Below, piece after piece: positions 7,739-18,076 of a DNA stretch of 64,000 nucleotides. The stretch comes from Actinomyces israelii DSM 43320 (lineage in GTDB: Bacteria; Actinomycetota; Actinomycetes; Actinomycetales; Actinomycetaceae). The notes beneath the pieces are model-generated. The model was not told the origin of the DNA and made no database searches. It saw only the letters and a program-made list of their open reading frames with translations. The number at the start of each line of letters is the position of its first letter. Position 1 is the first letter of the stretch. The stretch lies in the NCBI RefSeq assembly GCF_000711965.1, contig NZ_JONS01000021.1:1-64000 (forward strand). Direction: 5' to 3'. Made by a program: the position numbers and the translations under genes.

Positions 7739-10700
7739 TCAGCCGGCGGTCTGGCGTCTCCTGACCCTGAGGATCGCGCCTTCGAGCGTCTGGCGCACCG
7801 GCGCGGTCAGGCGATGCGCCCGTACTCCTAGGCCATCGAAGACGGCACGAAGAACCGTCTCCTCGTCTGCGTCCGGCGGTGTTCGCAAGAGGACGCTGCG
7901 AATGTAGTTCTCGAGCTCGTGCGGGTGGATCTCCTTAAGAGACAGGTAGTCGAATGCGTCACGTCGGTAGCCGGTCAGCAGAGACTGATCCGTGTTCTCG
8001 GGCCAGACGAATCCATAGTCGTCCACGGAGCAGCCCGATCCTCGCAGAAGGGCGCGAACCTTCTTCTCGCGCGACGCCGTCATCCTCCTCAGCCCGAAGG
8101 CGGCGCACACGAGGGACAGGAATCGGCGCTGCTCGATCGGGAACTCGGCTTCGCATATCTCGCGCGCAGCGGCGTGAAGGAGCTCCACGGACTCCCTGTC
8201 CGTGCTCGCCGCGTCGAGAACCTCGCGCGGGCCCCGCGGAGTCGGCGAAGCGGGGACGAAGTCGGTGACCGCGGTGAGGTCCCGACCGGTTCGGACGCCT
8301 GGGTCGGGAGAACAGGCCGGGCCGGTTCGCCGGGGCCCGCCGGTGTCAGGGCTCGTGGTGCCTGGGCTTGCAGCTTCCTCTGGCGGCGGGGCCGACTGCA
8401 ACGGCGCAGCCATGGCGGGCCGGAGTGCGGCGATATGCTCGCCGCCACGGCTCTCCTCGACCGCTCCGTCGTCTCCGCCCGCCGCCGGAGACGGGCTTTC
8501 CGTCTTCGGGCGCTTGGCGGCGTCGTCTGGCGCGATCTCCTCCGACCGGCGCCGGCCCGTGACCTTCTCCGCCGCTCTGTCGACCGCCTGGCACAGATGC
8601 GCGATGACACCGTCGCGGTCCTGCAGCCACTGCGGAAGCCACAGCCGTTCGACGCACGGCCAATCGAGCATCTGGCTGAGCACCCTGACCGGCAGAACGT
8701 CGCGGTCGTACACCGTACGGCGCTCGCTCCAGCCGAGGCCGTCGAGAAGGACGGCGACCAGCGGCACATGCGGCTCCTCCGCCCGGGCCAGGACGAGATC
8801 AATCCGGAAGTCGGACAGGCCCACGTCGGTGGTGACCGTCATCCCAGCCTCGCGCAGCGCCTGAGCCACGTCTTCGCGATGACGGTCGGGTACACCTGCG
8901 CCGAAGGTCTTCCCCACCAGGGTCCGAGTGCCCTGCTCGGCGAGGACGAGGTACCTCTTGAGGTCCTGGAGGCCCCTGGACTCGCTTCGCTCCGCCTGGA
9001 GCTGTGCGGGCGCGAAGGAGCAGAAGACGATGACCTGCCTCCTGGCCCGTGTGATCGCCACATTGAGGCGGCGCTCGCCGCCCTGACGATTGAGCGGTCC
9101 GAAATTCAGTGGAATATCGCCGCGCTCATTGGCCGAGAACGCGACAGAGAAGAGGATCGTGTCCCGCTCGTCTCCCTGAACATTCTCGAGGTTCTTGACA
9201 AAGATGCCCTCGTCGGCGTCCAAGGATGCCGTGATCTTCTGGTCGTCGAGGTCGCGCAGGCGGGTCTCGATGAGATCGCGCTGCTGCGTATTGAACGTGA
9301 TCACACCCAGCGAGGGGGTCGATCCGCCCGCCTGCGCGAAACGCCGCCGGATCTCGTCGACGATCGCCTCCGCCTCGGCGGAGTTGGTCCGGAAGAAGCG
9401 CCTGGACTGCCCTCTCGGAACCGAGCGGATGAATTGCCCATTGACGCGGCGCAGGCTGATTCCGAAGCCTGTCTGTCCGGGATCCCTCTCGGCGGCGACC
9501 GGGCTCGGGAAGGAGGAGAGCCTGCCCTGGTAGTAGGACTTGTTGGAGAAGGCGATCAGACCCTCGACCCGACTGCGGTAGTGCCAGGAGAGCCATAGCC
9601 GCGGGACGTGAGCGGCCACGCACTCGCTGAGTATGGATTCCTCGTCCAGCGGCTCGTCGTCGGGATCCTCATCGCGGGAGAGCTCGGCAAACGAGGTGGG
9701 CGGCATCTGCCGCGAGTCTCCGCAGACGACGACGGAACGCCCGCGGCCCATCGCTCCGACAGCGGCTGCGACCGTGATCTGGGAGGCCTCGTCGAAGACG
9801 ACGAGATCGAAGTCCTGCCTGTCGGCCGGGAAGAATCTCGCGACGGAATCGGGCGACATGAGGACGCAGGGCGTGAGCGCGGTGATGAGGTCGCCGAACT
9901 CCCCGACCAGGTCGCGGATCCTGCGCTTTCCCCGCTTGCGCTCGAGCGCGCGACGCAGCGCGGCCATTCGGGCTCTTTCCTCGGTCGCGATGCGCGCCCG
10001 CGCCGCCAGCGCATCGGAGACGAGGACTGGGGGGAGCAGTGGGCGCATCTCGTCGAGTGTTCTGGCGTAGCTGCGGACGTATCCGTATTGGTTGTCGGCG
10101 GAGAAGGAGCGCAGGGCGCCCCTGGCGCCCTGCAGCTCGAGAGACGCGTGCACAAGACCCAGGTCGAGCGCACTGGGGAGCTCGGTCGCGACCTGCCCGC
10201 GCAGCATCTGGTTCAGGCATCCGTCCAGGCCGACGCGTCGGAACTCCGCTCCGGCGGTGAGAAAAACGTTGTGCCCGCGCAGATGGCGCTCACGCGCGGA
10301 GGCCGAGCCGAGACCACGCAGCGAGTCGAGCACTGGCGATGCTGTGAGAATGCGCGAGTCCCGCGCAAGTGCCCGGAAGGCGGCGGTGTAGTTGCGCAGC
10401 CACGTTGCCGTTGCGCGCCTGTCGGGGACTGCGAGCAGCGAGGCGACCGTCTCCTGGGCGGGCCCCGCCTGCCTCTCCGGCGGCGTCCCGAGCTCGGACA
10501 TCCCCAGAAGTCGATCGAGGACGCCGATGGCGCCCTGGCACGCGGACCGGTCGAAGGGCGTCCACTGCCCGATCCATGCGGCCTCTTCGGGAAGAAGCTC
10601 GGTGCGGCATCGGCTCAGCGCGTCTTTGCGGGCTGCCAGACGGATGAGCTCGTCGACGACGGCGAGCAGCTCCGCTCCGTTCTGCGGCATCGGGACGGCG

Positions 10701-13700
10701 GTCCGATGAGCGGCGAGTGCGCCGAGCGCCCTCTCGGACTTTCTCGTCTTGCCGAAGAACGAATTCTTTGCATCAATGAGCGAGCTGCGCACCGACTGAA
10801 GATCCTCATTCAGGACGCTGGGCAGGTAGTACCGGAGCGCCGGGTGCGCGGCGGACAGCTCCGCCGTCAGCTCTCCCATGAGCCACCGTGCCGCCCTCTG
10901 CCAGTCCGGCTGGGCGACCATGTTGAGCCGGGCGGTATTGAGCGACGGGTCCTCCAGGGCGGCGGCTGCCTTGTCCCAGTAGCTGTCCGGAAGAGTCCGG
11001 ACCGCGGCGAGCAGCTTCCCGTCATCCTGCTCCATCACTCCCATGAGCGCCTCGACGCGGCCGAGAATGTCCCCGAGCGCGGCATCGGGAACCGGATTGT
11101 TGAGCGGAGAGGGTTCGGGACCCAGGACATCGCCGTAGTCCTGGAGACACTCCATGAGGCGCGGTACGGAATTGTGCAGGGAGGCGACGTCGTCGCGCGT
11201 CAGCCTGCCGAGCACCGCGGGCTCGATGGCCAGGGCCGTGCGTCCCAGACCGTAGGCGAGCTCGGATGCGTGGGCGTCGTAGAACGAGAGGCCGGCCGAG
11301 TTGCGGCGGTGAAGGGCCTCCCAGTAGCCGGAGAGCCGACGCCGGTAGCTGTCGGCGACACCGGATTTTGCCGTGAGACTGATCCGGTCGGGATGGGTTT
11401 CCATGTCCATCGCCCGCAGGATCTTTCGGCGCACGGCGTCGGGGGCCTGACGGCGGCTGTGGAGGTCGAGGACGAGATCGCCGATGTCAGCCTTCTGGAG
11501 CCGCCTGGAGACGACGTCGAGGGCGGCCCGCTTCTCCGCGACGAACAGGACGCGGCGCCCCTGCGCGACCGCGCTGACGATGACGTTGGTGATCGTCTGC
11601 GACTTGCCCGTGCCGGGAGGCCCTTCGACGACGAGGGTCCTTCCGGCCAGGGCCCTGGCGACAACCTCTGTTTGAGACGCGTCGGCGGGAACCGGGAGCC
11701 TGGGGATCAGCTCCTCAAGACCCGGGACGGGTGTATTCGCCGCGGGGTCGTGGAACTCCGTGTTCGGAGAATCAATGAGGTGGCCGACCAGGGGGTTCCG
11801 GGCGATGGACTCCCAGGACTCCTCGAGGTCCTTCCACAGCCGGAAGGTGCCGAACTGGAAGATTCCGAGATAGGTCGTGGCCTCGATATGGAAAGGCAGC
11901 TTGTCCTCCGCCAGAACCCGCCGGACGACGCCGAACAGCCCCTTGAGGTCAATTCCGGCCCCGTCCTCCTCCGGCTCGCTGAGCTCGGTCAGGTCCAGGT
12001 TGAGGTCGGCGCGCAGCCTCTCGATGAGAGAGTAGTTCGGCACCGTGGACCCGGACGGGTCGATTCTCAGGCGGAAGGGGCTGCGGGCCGAGCGCCTTTC
12101 AAGATCCACGGGGATGAACACGAGAGGGGAGCGCACCCGCCGCCCCTTGCTCTCCCAGACGAGTGAGCCGAGGGCGAGATAGAGATTGTTGGCGCCGGTC
12201 TCCTCGGCCAGGGTCCGCGCCGTGGAGCGCAGGCGTCGCAGTATCGTGTCGTAGACGTCCTCGGAGAGATCGACCTCGACCTCCCTGTGATCACTGAGCC
12301 TTGGAGCGAGCCGGGGCGGGTCGAGCTCATCGCGGAACAGCCCTCCGGCGTTGCGCACGAGCGCCGCCCTTTCGCCCGCCTGCCGCAGAGTGATGACCCG
12401 GTCGGCGTTGACGAGGTCCTCGAAGTCGCCGATGACCGCCTCGGGCACGGCCAGCTCGACGATCTTGTGGTTCCTGATGGCGGAGTCGGAGCAGTTGATG
12501 AGGCGGTTGCGAAGGCTGAGGTCCAGCAGCCGGGCTTTCCACTCCTCGACCCGGTCGGGGGCCTTCCTGCGTGCCGGTCTGCGCCGGGCCCGAGCCGGCG
12601 CCTCGTCGGGAATGACGAGAACATCGGGCCGCGGCGCCGCGACGTACTCGATCTCGGTGACGCCGCCGTCCTCGGAACGGCTGCGCAGGGGCATGGGGAT
12701 AATGCCGCGGTTGCGGGCCTCGCGGACCGGAATGATGACATCGACGGCCGCCGCATCCGCCCCGATCCTCTGTCGGGCCGCCGAGTGCATCTGCGCGAGG
12801 GAGGATCGACGCCGTTCTGTCAGCATTGTGGTCTCGATAAGACCGATCTCGCCACGGTCGATCTGGTTGAGCAGCTCCCAGCCGGGCATCGCCAGATCCT
12901 CGGATATGTGCTTTTCCGCCCTCCAGTAGCCGATGAGCGCATGCCCGGGCAGGACCACAATGAGCGGCTCGATGCTGAGATACTCCAGCACGCTCGCCAT
13001 GAGGATCGTCGTGTCCAGGCAGGTGCCCAGGCGTCCTTCGAGGACGTCCTCGGCGGTGCGCACTCGCTGTCCGTGCTCTCCCCAGCTGGTGGGAGGCACC
13101 GCGTAGGCGATGTCGTCGTCGTGGATGGCGTCGCACAGCGCCTCGACGATCTGCGGGATCCGTTCGGGGGAGCCCTGGTATCCCTCCAGCGAGCTGGATC
13201 CTGTGCGCCCTCCCAGAATCGTGGCGGCGCTGCGGCTGAGCGCGGCCAGGACCGGCTGCTGCGGCTGGACGAAGGCCGCAAGGGTGGCGGCGTCGTCGCT
13301 GTACCGGCCGCTGAGGATCCACTGCCTCGGCGAGAGGACGGTGGGCCCCTCGACCAGCACCTCCCGGCTCTCGTCTCCGCACCTCAGCGTCAGGCGCAGG
13401 CTGGAGGTCGTCTGGGTCTCGATCTGAAGAAGAGCGGAGCGGTCGGGCTCGAGTGCCGCGGACGCCTTTGCGCCGTCCGGGGTGAGGCGGGCGATGCCGA
13501 GCACGACGGGCCGGGTGAGCGCCTCGCCGTCGCTCTCGACGACGGCGGTCACCCCCACATCCGTCAGGCACCGGGAGCCCGATGACGGGCTGAGGGCGGG
13601 AACGAGACGGGTTCGCTGCGTGTGGGCCTCTTCGCCGGCCTCCCCCTCACCGTCGACAGGATCGCCCGACGGGCGCGGGGCTGCGATGGACAGGCGCAGG

Positions 13701-14383
13701 CGGAGCGGAAGAGCCAGCCCCGCCACGGCATGGGCGTAGGAGATGATGGGCGGTACGTCGAGCTCGAGCTCCACCGCGTCCAGAGCGGATGCCGCCGCCG
13801 GGGCCGGTGCGGACGGCACTGCGGCTCCGGCGGCGGGACCCGCTGCCGTCTCCGCGGCTGCGCCCTTGGTGCTCTCAACGGCGCCGTCGTCGGGTTGCAC
13901 AGGGCTCTCGGCGGGCTCCGGGGAGCGGGGGGCTGGTCCTGCAACGGCGGTGAGGCGCGCGGTGACCTCGGCGGCGGCCTGTGCGGTGCCGATCAGCCGG
14001 AGGACCTCGGCGGCGGCCTGTGCGGCGCCGATCAGCCGGAGGACCTCGGCGACCTCGCTGAGGACGAGGGGCACCTCCGATGGTTCGAAGCGCGAACCGC
14101 GGACGAGTCTGTCGCGCACGACTCGGATGTCGGTCAGCCTGCTGCACAGGCCGGGGTCGGCCTCGAGAATGGGCCGGCCGTCGCGTCCGTGTCCGGTGAG
14201 CGCGTAGATCTGAGACAAGAGGTCGTCCAGGTCGAGCTGCCCGGGGGCTTCCCCGTCCCCTGCTGAAAGGGGCTGCTCATGCTCGGGGCGCTCATTGCGC
14301 AGGCGTGCGCGCACGTACCGTCCGAGATGCACCGGCAGCGTCTCAAGGACGACCTGGGAGATGAGCTGTTGACTGCCGGGCAT
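7739..14383 (-). CDS. Giant DUF4011/SF1 helicase/nuclease/DUF3320 protein
   Basis: About 2214 aa. In order: a helical and beta-rich N-terminus, a transglutaminase-like stretch with GTCLDT (about residue 455), a DUF4011-like WKARLLDLSLRNRLIN (about 615), Walker A GPPGTGKS (about 920), Walker B VVFDEASQ (about 1525) with GDSRQMPPT, SF1 helicase motifs NVQGDERD and LNVAITRAR, a restriction-endonuclease-like segment (SDFRIDLVLA, about 1860) and a C-terminal DUF3320-like domain. Proteins of this architecture often lie in defence islands. ATG 14383 is preferred (AAAGAGG, 5-nt spacing); a GTG at 14434 adds 17 residues. A 36-bp in-frame duplication near 13975-14046 encodes EVLRLIG(A/T)AQAAA twice. 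It stands alone between an inverted repeat and IS debris. Confidence 0.8.
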   Translation of the reverse strand: MPGSQQLISQVVLETLPVHLGRYVRARLRNERPEHEQPLSAGDGEAPGQLDLDDLLSQIYALTGHGRDGRPILEADPGLCSRLTDIRVVRDRLVRGSRFEPSEVPLVLSEVAEVLRLIGAAQAAAEVLRLIGTAQAAAEVTARLTAVAGPAPRSPEPAESPVQPDDGAVESTKGAAAETAAGPAAGAAVPSAPAPAAASALDAVELELDVPPIISYAHAVAGLALPLRLRLSIAAPRPSGDPVDGEGEAGEEAHTQRTRLVPALSPSSGSRCLTDVGVTAVVESDGEALTRPVVLGIARLTPDGAKASAALEPDRSALLQIETQTTSSLRLTLRCGDESREVLVEGPTVLSPRQWILSGRYSDDAATLAAFVQPQQPVLAALSRSAATILGGRTGSSSLEGYQGSPERIPQIVEALCDAIHDDDIAYAVPPTSWGEHGQRVRTAEDVLEGRLGTCLDTTILMASVLEYLSIEPLIVVLPGHALIGYWRAEKHISEDLAMPGWELLNQIDRGEIGLIETTMLTERRRSSLAQMHSAARQRIGADAAAVDVIIPVREARNRGIIPMPLRSRSEDGGVTEIEYVAAPRPDVLVIPDEAPARARRRPARRKAPDRVEEWKARLLDLSLRNRLINCSDSAIRNHKIVELAVPEAVIGDFEDLVNADRVITLRQAGERAALVRNAGGLFRDELDPPRLAPRLSDHREVEVDLSEDVYDTILRRLRSTARTLAEETGANNLYLALGSLVWESKGRRVRSPLVFIPVDLERRSARSPFRLRIDPSGSTVPNYSLIERLRADLNLDLTELSEPEEDGAGIDLKGLFGVVRRVLAEDKLPFHIEATTYLGIFQFGTFRLWKDLEESWESIARNPLVGHLIDSPNTEFHDPAANTPVPGLEELIPRLPVPADASQTEVVARALAGRTLVVEGPPGTGKSQTITNVIVSAVAQGRRVLFVAEKRAALDVVSRRLQKADIGDLVLDLHSRRQAPDAVRRKILRAMDMETHPDRISLTAKSGVADSYRRRLSGYWEALHRRNSAGLSFYDAHASELAYGLGRTALAIEPAVLGRLTRDDVASLHNSVPRLMECLQDYGDVLGPEPSPLNNPVPDAALGDILGRVEALMGVMEQDDGKLLAAVRTLPDSYWDKAAAALEDPSLNTARLNMVAQPDWQRAARWLMGELTAELSAAHPALRYYLPSVLNEDLQSVRSSLIDAKNSFFGKTRKSERALGALAAHRTAVPMPQNGAELLAVVDELIRLAARKDALSRCRTELLPEEAAWIGQWTPFDRSACQGAIGVLDRLLGMSELGTPPERQAGPAQETVASLLAVPDRRATATWLRNYTAAFRALARDSRILTASPVLDSLRGLGSASARERHLRGHNVFLTAGAEFRRVGLDGCLNQMLRGQVATELPSALDLGLVHASLELQGARGALRSFSADNQYGYVRSYARTLDEMRPLLPPVLVSDALAARARIATEERARMAALRRALERKRGKRRIRDLVGEFGDLITALTPCVLMSPDSVARFFPADRQDFDLVVFDEASQITVAAAVGAMGRGRSVVVCGDSRQMPPTSFAELSRDEDPDDEPLDEESILSECVAAHVPRLWLSWHYRSRVEGLIAFSNKSYYQGRLSSFPSPVAAERDPGQTGFGISLRRVNGQFIRSVPRGQSRRFFRTNSAEAEAIVDEIRRRFAQAGGSTPSLGVITFNTQQRDLIETRLRDLDDQKITASLDADEGIFVKNLENVQGDERDTILFSVAFSANERGDIPLNFGPLNRQGGERRLNVAITRARRQVIVFCSFAPAQLQAERSESRGLQDLKRYLVLAEQGTRTLVGKTFGAGVPDRHREDVAQALREAGMTVTTDVGLSDFRIDLVLARAEEPHVPLVAVLLDGLGWSERRTVYDRDVLPVRVLSQMLDWPCVERLWLPQWLQDRDGVIAHLCQAVDRAAEKVTGRRRSEEIAPDDAAKRPKTESPSPAAGGDDGAVEESRGGEHIAALRPAMAAPLQSAPPPEEAASPGTTSPDTGGPRRTGPACSPDPGVRTGRDLTAVTDFVPASPTPRGPREVLDAASTDRESVELLHAAAREICEAEFPIEQRRFLSLVCAAFGLRRMTASREKKVRALLRGSGCSVDDYGFVWPENTDQSLLTGYRRDAFDYLSLKEIHPHELENYIRSVLLRTPPDADEETVLRAVFDGLGVRAHRLTAPVRQTLEGAILRVRRRQTAG

Positions 14384-14649
14384 GAGGGCCTCTTTCAACT
14401 CCGAGGGGAAGGGAGGGCATGGCAAGTCTGCCACGTCATGGTCGGGGACGGTCGCGAGAGCGCCTCCCGCGATGTCTTGCCACTGGCCGTCAGCCGTTGG
14501 GGGCGGGGCGCCGGGGTGGAGCCGTACCGCGGTCTTGGGCGGTGCCGGCGGAATGCGGCCGCCTGCCCCCGGAGGCGGTGCGCTCCATTATGCGTGCCTA
14601 GGGGCCGCCAGGCTGCGGACCCGGCGCCACCACCCCCGGGCCGTCGGGC
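14384..14649. other. Upstream region of the helicase gene
   Basis: GC-rich, no gene recognised. It must hold the helicase promoter, but no clear -35/-10 pair stood out. Its right part may be decayed insertion-sequence DNA. Confidence 0.4.
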
Positions 14650-15272
14650 TCGGGCCCGCGCCCCGACCTGGTCCGGGCCGTCGGGCCCCCGCCGCCAGTG
14701 GGCCCGGGAACGAGGCGGGTGGGTGATATCACGTACATCCGCACCTGGGAGGGACTCGATCTGCCTGGCGACTGTTGCCGGGCTGCTGCGCCCAGGAAGG
14801 TCGTGGGCTGTGCTACTGGGGTGACCGCACGCGGCACCGACCTCCGTCGTGCGAGGCGATCGATATGGCGGTCCGCAGGTGCCCGTACGCGACAGGGGGA
14901 GACGGTATTCCACTCGATTCCACTCGGACCGGGGGTGCCAGTACACCTCTGAGCAGCTCGCCCAGCATCTGGGGAGATATGAGATCATCGCTTCCACGGG
15001 CAGGACCGGGGTGCGCTGGGCGGGTGCCCGGGCGGAAGCCGGCAGGCGCCACGCTGAAGAATGAGAGGGTCTATCAGATGGTCCACCGTCGCAAGAAGCA
15101 AGGCCGTCCGGGATACTGCCTTCCAGGTCGAGCTGGAATACACGATCAGAAATGACTCCACTCCACCCTGGGGCGCAGGACGCAGGGCGAGGCCGACCAG
15201 GAGCACCGGGCAACAAGACAAGCAGCCTGAGGCACAGATTTCAAGGCTGTCCGAGACGCGCCCGGCAGTCCA
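14650..15272 (+). pseudogene. IS3-family transposase (OrfB) remnant, left of ABC cassette
   Basis: Broken frames read VGDITYIRTWEG (first catalytic Asp region), then HSDRGCQYTSEQ (second Asp region), then LKNERVYQMVH and KAVRDTAFQVELEYTIRN, the order seen in IS3-group OrfB integrases. Several frameshifts and lost residues (the DNAWAES region is degraded to WAGARAEA) show it is dead. Its 3' tip, CCCGGCAGTCCA, ends at 15272, next to the ABC cassette. A second copy of the last about 190 bp lies inverted at 18077-18275. Confidence 0.8.
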
Positions 15273-15357
15273 ATCCCGACGGCACAACGTGGTCGTGGCA
15301 GGCGCTGTAGTACCAGGCGATGCACGACGCCGAGTACGCTCGCGACTGGGAAGAGTC

Positions 15358-15366
15358 TGTTATACT
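15358..15366 (+). promoter_or_regulatory. Extended -10 promoter of ABC cassette
   Basis: TGTTATACT is a near-consensus extended -10 (TG-N-TATACT), 33 bp before the ATPase ATG. No good -35 is visible. An AAGGAG site follows at 15382-15387. Confidence 0.55.
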
Positions 15367-15399
15367 CCGCCGAACGTCAGCATAAGGAGATGATCGTAG

Positions 15400-16403
15400 A
15401 TGGCGAGCGAGTTGCACTCGATCCGGTGCTCAAGACTTACGAAGCGGTATCGAATCAAGCAGCGGGAAGAGGGGACTTTGTCGGCGGTGGCGTCCCTATT
15501 CAAAAGCCATTATAAAACGGTGACCGCAATTCGAGACGTGGATTTTACCGTCGCAGCGGGTGAGAGCGTAGGCCTCCTCGGTGGAAATGGTGCCGGAAAG
15601 ACTACCCTCCTCCGAATGCTGGCCGGAGTTATCGCTCCAACCCGTGGCAGCATTAATGCTGCCGGCTATGTTCCTAGCGATCATAGATACGCGTACCTGC
15701 AGGATATTTCACTGATGATGGGACAGAAGAGTCAACTGCAGTGGGATATTCCGGTGGTCGAGTCCTTCCGTCTCCATCAAGCGATCTACAATGTGACTGA
15801 TAGTGACTACCGGTCACGCTTGGCCAGTCTCATCGATGCCCTCGGCATCGAGCCCTATCTGTCCAAGCCGACGCGGAGCCTGTCATTGGGCGAGCGTATG
15901 CGCTGCGAGGTGGCGAAGGCACTGCTTCACGCTCCTCGGATGCTATTCCTCGACGAGCCTACAATCGGCCTCGACCCGGATGTGCAACGTCAGTTGAGAA
16001 CATACCTGCGTCGCTACTGTCAGGAGCGGGGGCATCGCTCCTTCTTACCAGCCACAATATACGTGACATTGAGGAGCTGTGTCCGCGTGTGATTGCGCTA
16101 GGCGAGGGTGCTATAATATATGATGGTTCCTTCCGCGGATTGATCGAGCGACACAGACCCGGTGGTAAACTTAATGTAAGCGTTGCCGCTGCGGACGCTT
16201 CCACTCTCGAAGCCTGTTGTTCAGCAAGGGGACTTGCTCTCGAGAACGCGGGTGAGGGCGAGTATATGATCGTGATTCCCGAGACCGAGTTCGGCCCTGT
16301 TCTGCATTGGCTGTCGGAGCAAGTCACATTGCTCAAGATGAGCCGAGGTGAGCCTCGCACCGAAGACGTGGTCGCCGACCTGTACCAGCAGAGCGGCATG
16401 TGA
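15400..16403 (+). pseudogene. ABC-2 transporter ATPase, one-base frameshift
   Basis: The first frame (15400-16092) has Walker A GGNGAGKTT (residues 61-69), signature LSLGERM (161-167) and Walker B MLFLDEPT (181-188), then loses phase after residue 211. The lost phase continues as LTSHNIRDIEELCPRVIALGEGAIIYDG to 16403. Adding one G to the G5 tract at 16028-16032 restores QERGASLLLTSHN, the expected H-loop. The restored protein of about 334 aa fits the ATPase of the COG4586-type systems with two ABC-2 permeases. Without the repair the H-loop His is missing and the protein should be inactive. A sequencing error in the G run is possible. It overlaps the next gene by 4 nt. Confidence 0.8.
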
Positions 16404-17206
16404 GTGATCCGATGGCTAATGCAAAGAGACTGATTCGGTTTTACCGCGCTCAATTCCGACTTTCGGTCTCTTCTGAACTCGAGTACAAGGGCGCTGTGTG
16501 GCTGTGGGCTCTCGTTGGCATGTTGCAACCTCTGGTTACCGGATTCGTCTGGATCGCGACTTCGGAGTCTGCCCAAGAGCGCTCCTTCTATGCTCTGTAT
16601 TTTACTGCCGGTGCGGTTTTCGCCAACCTGACCTCGGTATGGGTGATGTGGGACTACCGGCAACGCATCACTTCGGGTACATTCTCCTCGTATCTTCTGA
16701 CGCCTGTTCACCCCTTCCATCGGGATCTCTGTGCGATGCTTGCCAGCAAGGTTGTGGGTCTTCCAATTGTCCTTACCGGCGCTGTTCTTACTGGTGCCGC
16801 AATGGGTGCCAGTCTCCCTCCGAGCATTTCGGGTGCGCTGCTCGGTCTGGTTGTCCTCGCCCTTGCTGTTGCTCTTCGTTTTGTAGTGGAGTGGGTCTTG
16901 GCGTTGGCGGCGTTCTGGATGGTCCGGACGGATGGACTGAACTCGCTCTACTTTGCAGTCGCCACCCTTCTAAGTGGAGCCTTCGCGCCGCCGGACCGGT
17001 TGCCCGCATGGATGCGTGCGGCGAGCGAATTTACCCCTTTTCCTTACTTCTTAGGGTACCCTCTGGAGATATTTACTGCGCGGACTACATCAAGGGATGG
17101 ACTGCGTGTTATCATGGTCCAACTCGTTATGATCTTGATCTTCGGGGTGCTAGGCCGTCTGATCTATAAGCGTGCAGTCCGCCACTACGAAGGAGTGAGC
17201 TCGTGA
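16400..17206 (+). CDS. ABC-2 type permease (COG4587-like)
   Basis: A 268-aa integral membrane protein with about six hydrophobic segments (for example LWALVGMLQPLVTGFVWIA, SISGALLGLVVLALAVALRF, VIMVQLVMILIFGVLG). The GTG start overlaps the ATPase stop (GTGA), and its own stop overlaps the next permease start, which is typical of tightly coupled transporter operons. With the ATPase and second permease it would form a three-gene ABC-2 transporter of the COG4586/4587/3694 type. Substrate unknown; such systems have been linked to export of drugs or lipids. This is the only frame of the operon that looks intact. Confidence 0.8.
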   Translation: MSDPMANAKRLIRFYRAQFRLSVSSELEYKGAVWLWALVGMLQPLVTGFVWIATSESAQERSFYALYFTAGAVFANLTSVWVMWDYRQRITSGTFSSYLLTPVHPFHRDLCAMLASKVVGLPIVLTGAVLTGAAMGASLPPSISGALLGLVVLALAVALRFVVEWVLALAAFWMVRTDGLNSLYFAVATLLSGAFAPPDRLPAWMRAASEFTPFPYFLGYPLEIFTARTTSRDGLRVIMVQLVMILIFGVLGRLIYKRAVRHYEGVSS

Positions 17207-18020
17207 TGAAGTCAGTGGCTGCTACTGCTGTGCGGTGGACGCGTATCAATCGCGCTTTGGCTCGAGCTGCGCTGCACACGTTGGTGCAATACAGATCAGA
17301 TCTGTTGGCTGCGTTGTTCGCATCGATCCTCTCGGTGGCGACAGCACTCGTTGGAATTCTGATCATAGCGTTGAATACTGAGTCACTCAACGGCTGGGAC
17401 TCGGCGGGGCTCGTTGTGCTTCTGGGCGTGCACCACATTATCGGGGGTGTGGTGGGGTGTAGTCTGATGCCTTCTCTGCAAGACGTTGTCGGTATGATCC
17501 GTGACGGCTCGTTCGACTATATCGTGGTCCAGCCTATTGATGCTCAGTTCCATTCCGGGGCTCGCGTGTTCCGGGTCGATGCGGTCGCGGGCGTGATTAC
17601 CGGTGTGGTTCTTGTCCTTGCTGTTTCGCCGCAACTTGATATCACTCTGGTGAGCGTGATGATGTTCCTGGCGACGCTCGTCGCCGCGTCACTGTGCGTG
17701 GCAGGTTGGCAGTACGCGGTGGCTGGCCTCGCATTCACGCTTATCCGTGTCGACGCGCTGTTCACTGCCTTCGACCAGCTCTACGAGCAAGCCGGCCGCT
17801 GGCCGGTGAATGTGTTCCCATCTTACCTGCGGGACATATTGACCCTCGCATTCCCCATCCTGCTCTGCGTCTCGGTGCCTGCTGCGAGCCTGTCGGCCAG
17901 AGGCACCATGGTGCAGGGGGTGCGGTCGTCACGCTGCTGGTCGCTGCTGTCGGATTCTTGGCGCTCTCGCGATTGATCTGGAAGTGCGGACTTAAAAGAT
18001 ACGTCGGAGGGGCGAGCTAA
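17203..18020 (+). pseudogene. Second ABC-2 permease (COG3694-like), one-base frameshift near C-terminus
   Basis: The frame from 17203 encodes about 237 residues of a six-helix permease, then changes to a basic tail (VRSSRCWSLLSDSWRSRD) and stops at 17976. One base over, the last helix continues as AVVTLLVAAVGFLALSRLIWKCGLKRYVGG and stops at 18020. Adding one G to the G5 tract at 17916-17920 joins the two parts. It is the same kind of lesion as in the ATPase gene. The product as written lacks the last membrane helix. The start is GTG 17203 or ATG 17206, overlapping the previous gene. Confidence 0.8.
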
Positions 18021-18074
18021 TGATGAGTGATATGCGCATGCTTTTGAGCGGTATGGCTGAAGCTAAACAAGGTC
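18020..18074 (+). pseudogene. Start of a fourth cassette gene, cut off by IS3 remnant
   Basis: TAATGATG overlaps the stop of the second permease with a new start, giving MMSDMRMLLSGMAEAKQ before the frame runs into the IS3 tip at 18077. The coupling suggests a further gene of the operon was truncated by the insertion. Its identity is lost. Confidence 0.5.
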
Positions 18075-18076
18075 GG

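Noticed and set aside
9608-12166. Large plus-strand open frame opposite the helicase gene
   Set aside because: It is antisense to conserved helicase motifs, is rich in Arg/Gly/Val, and has no domain.
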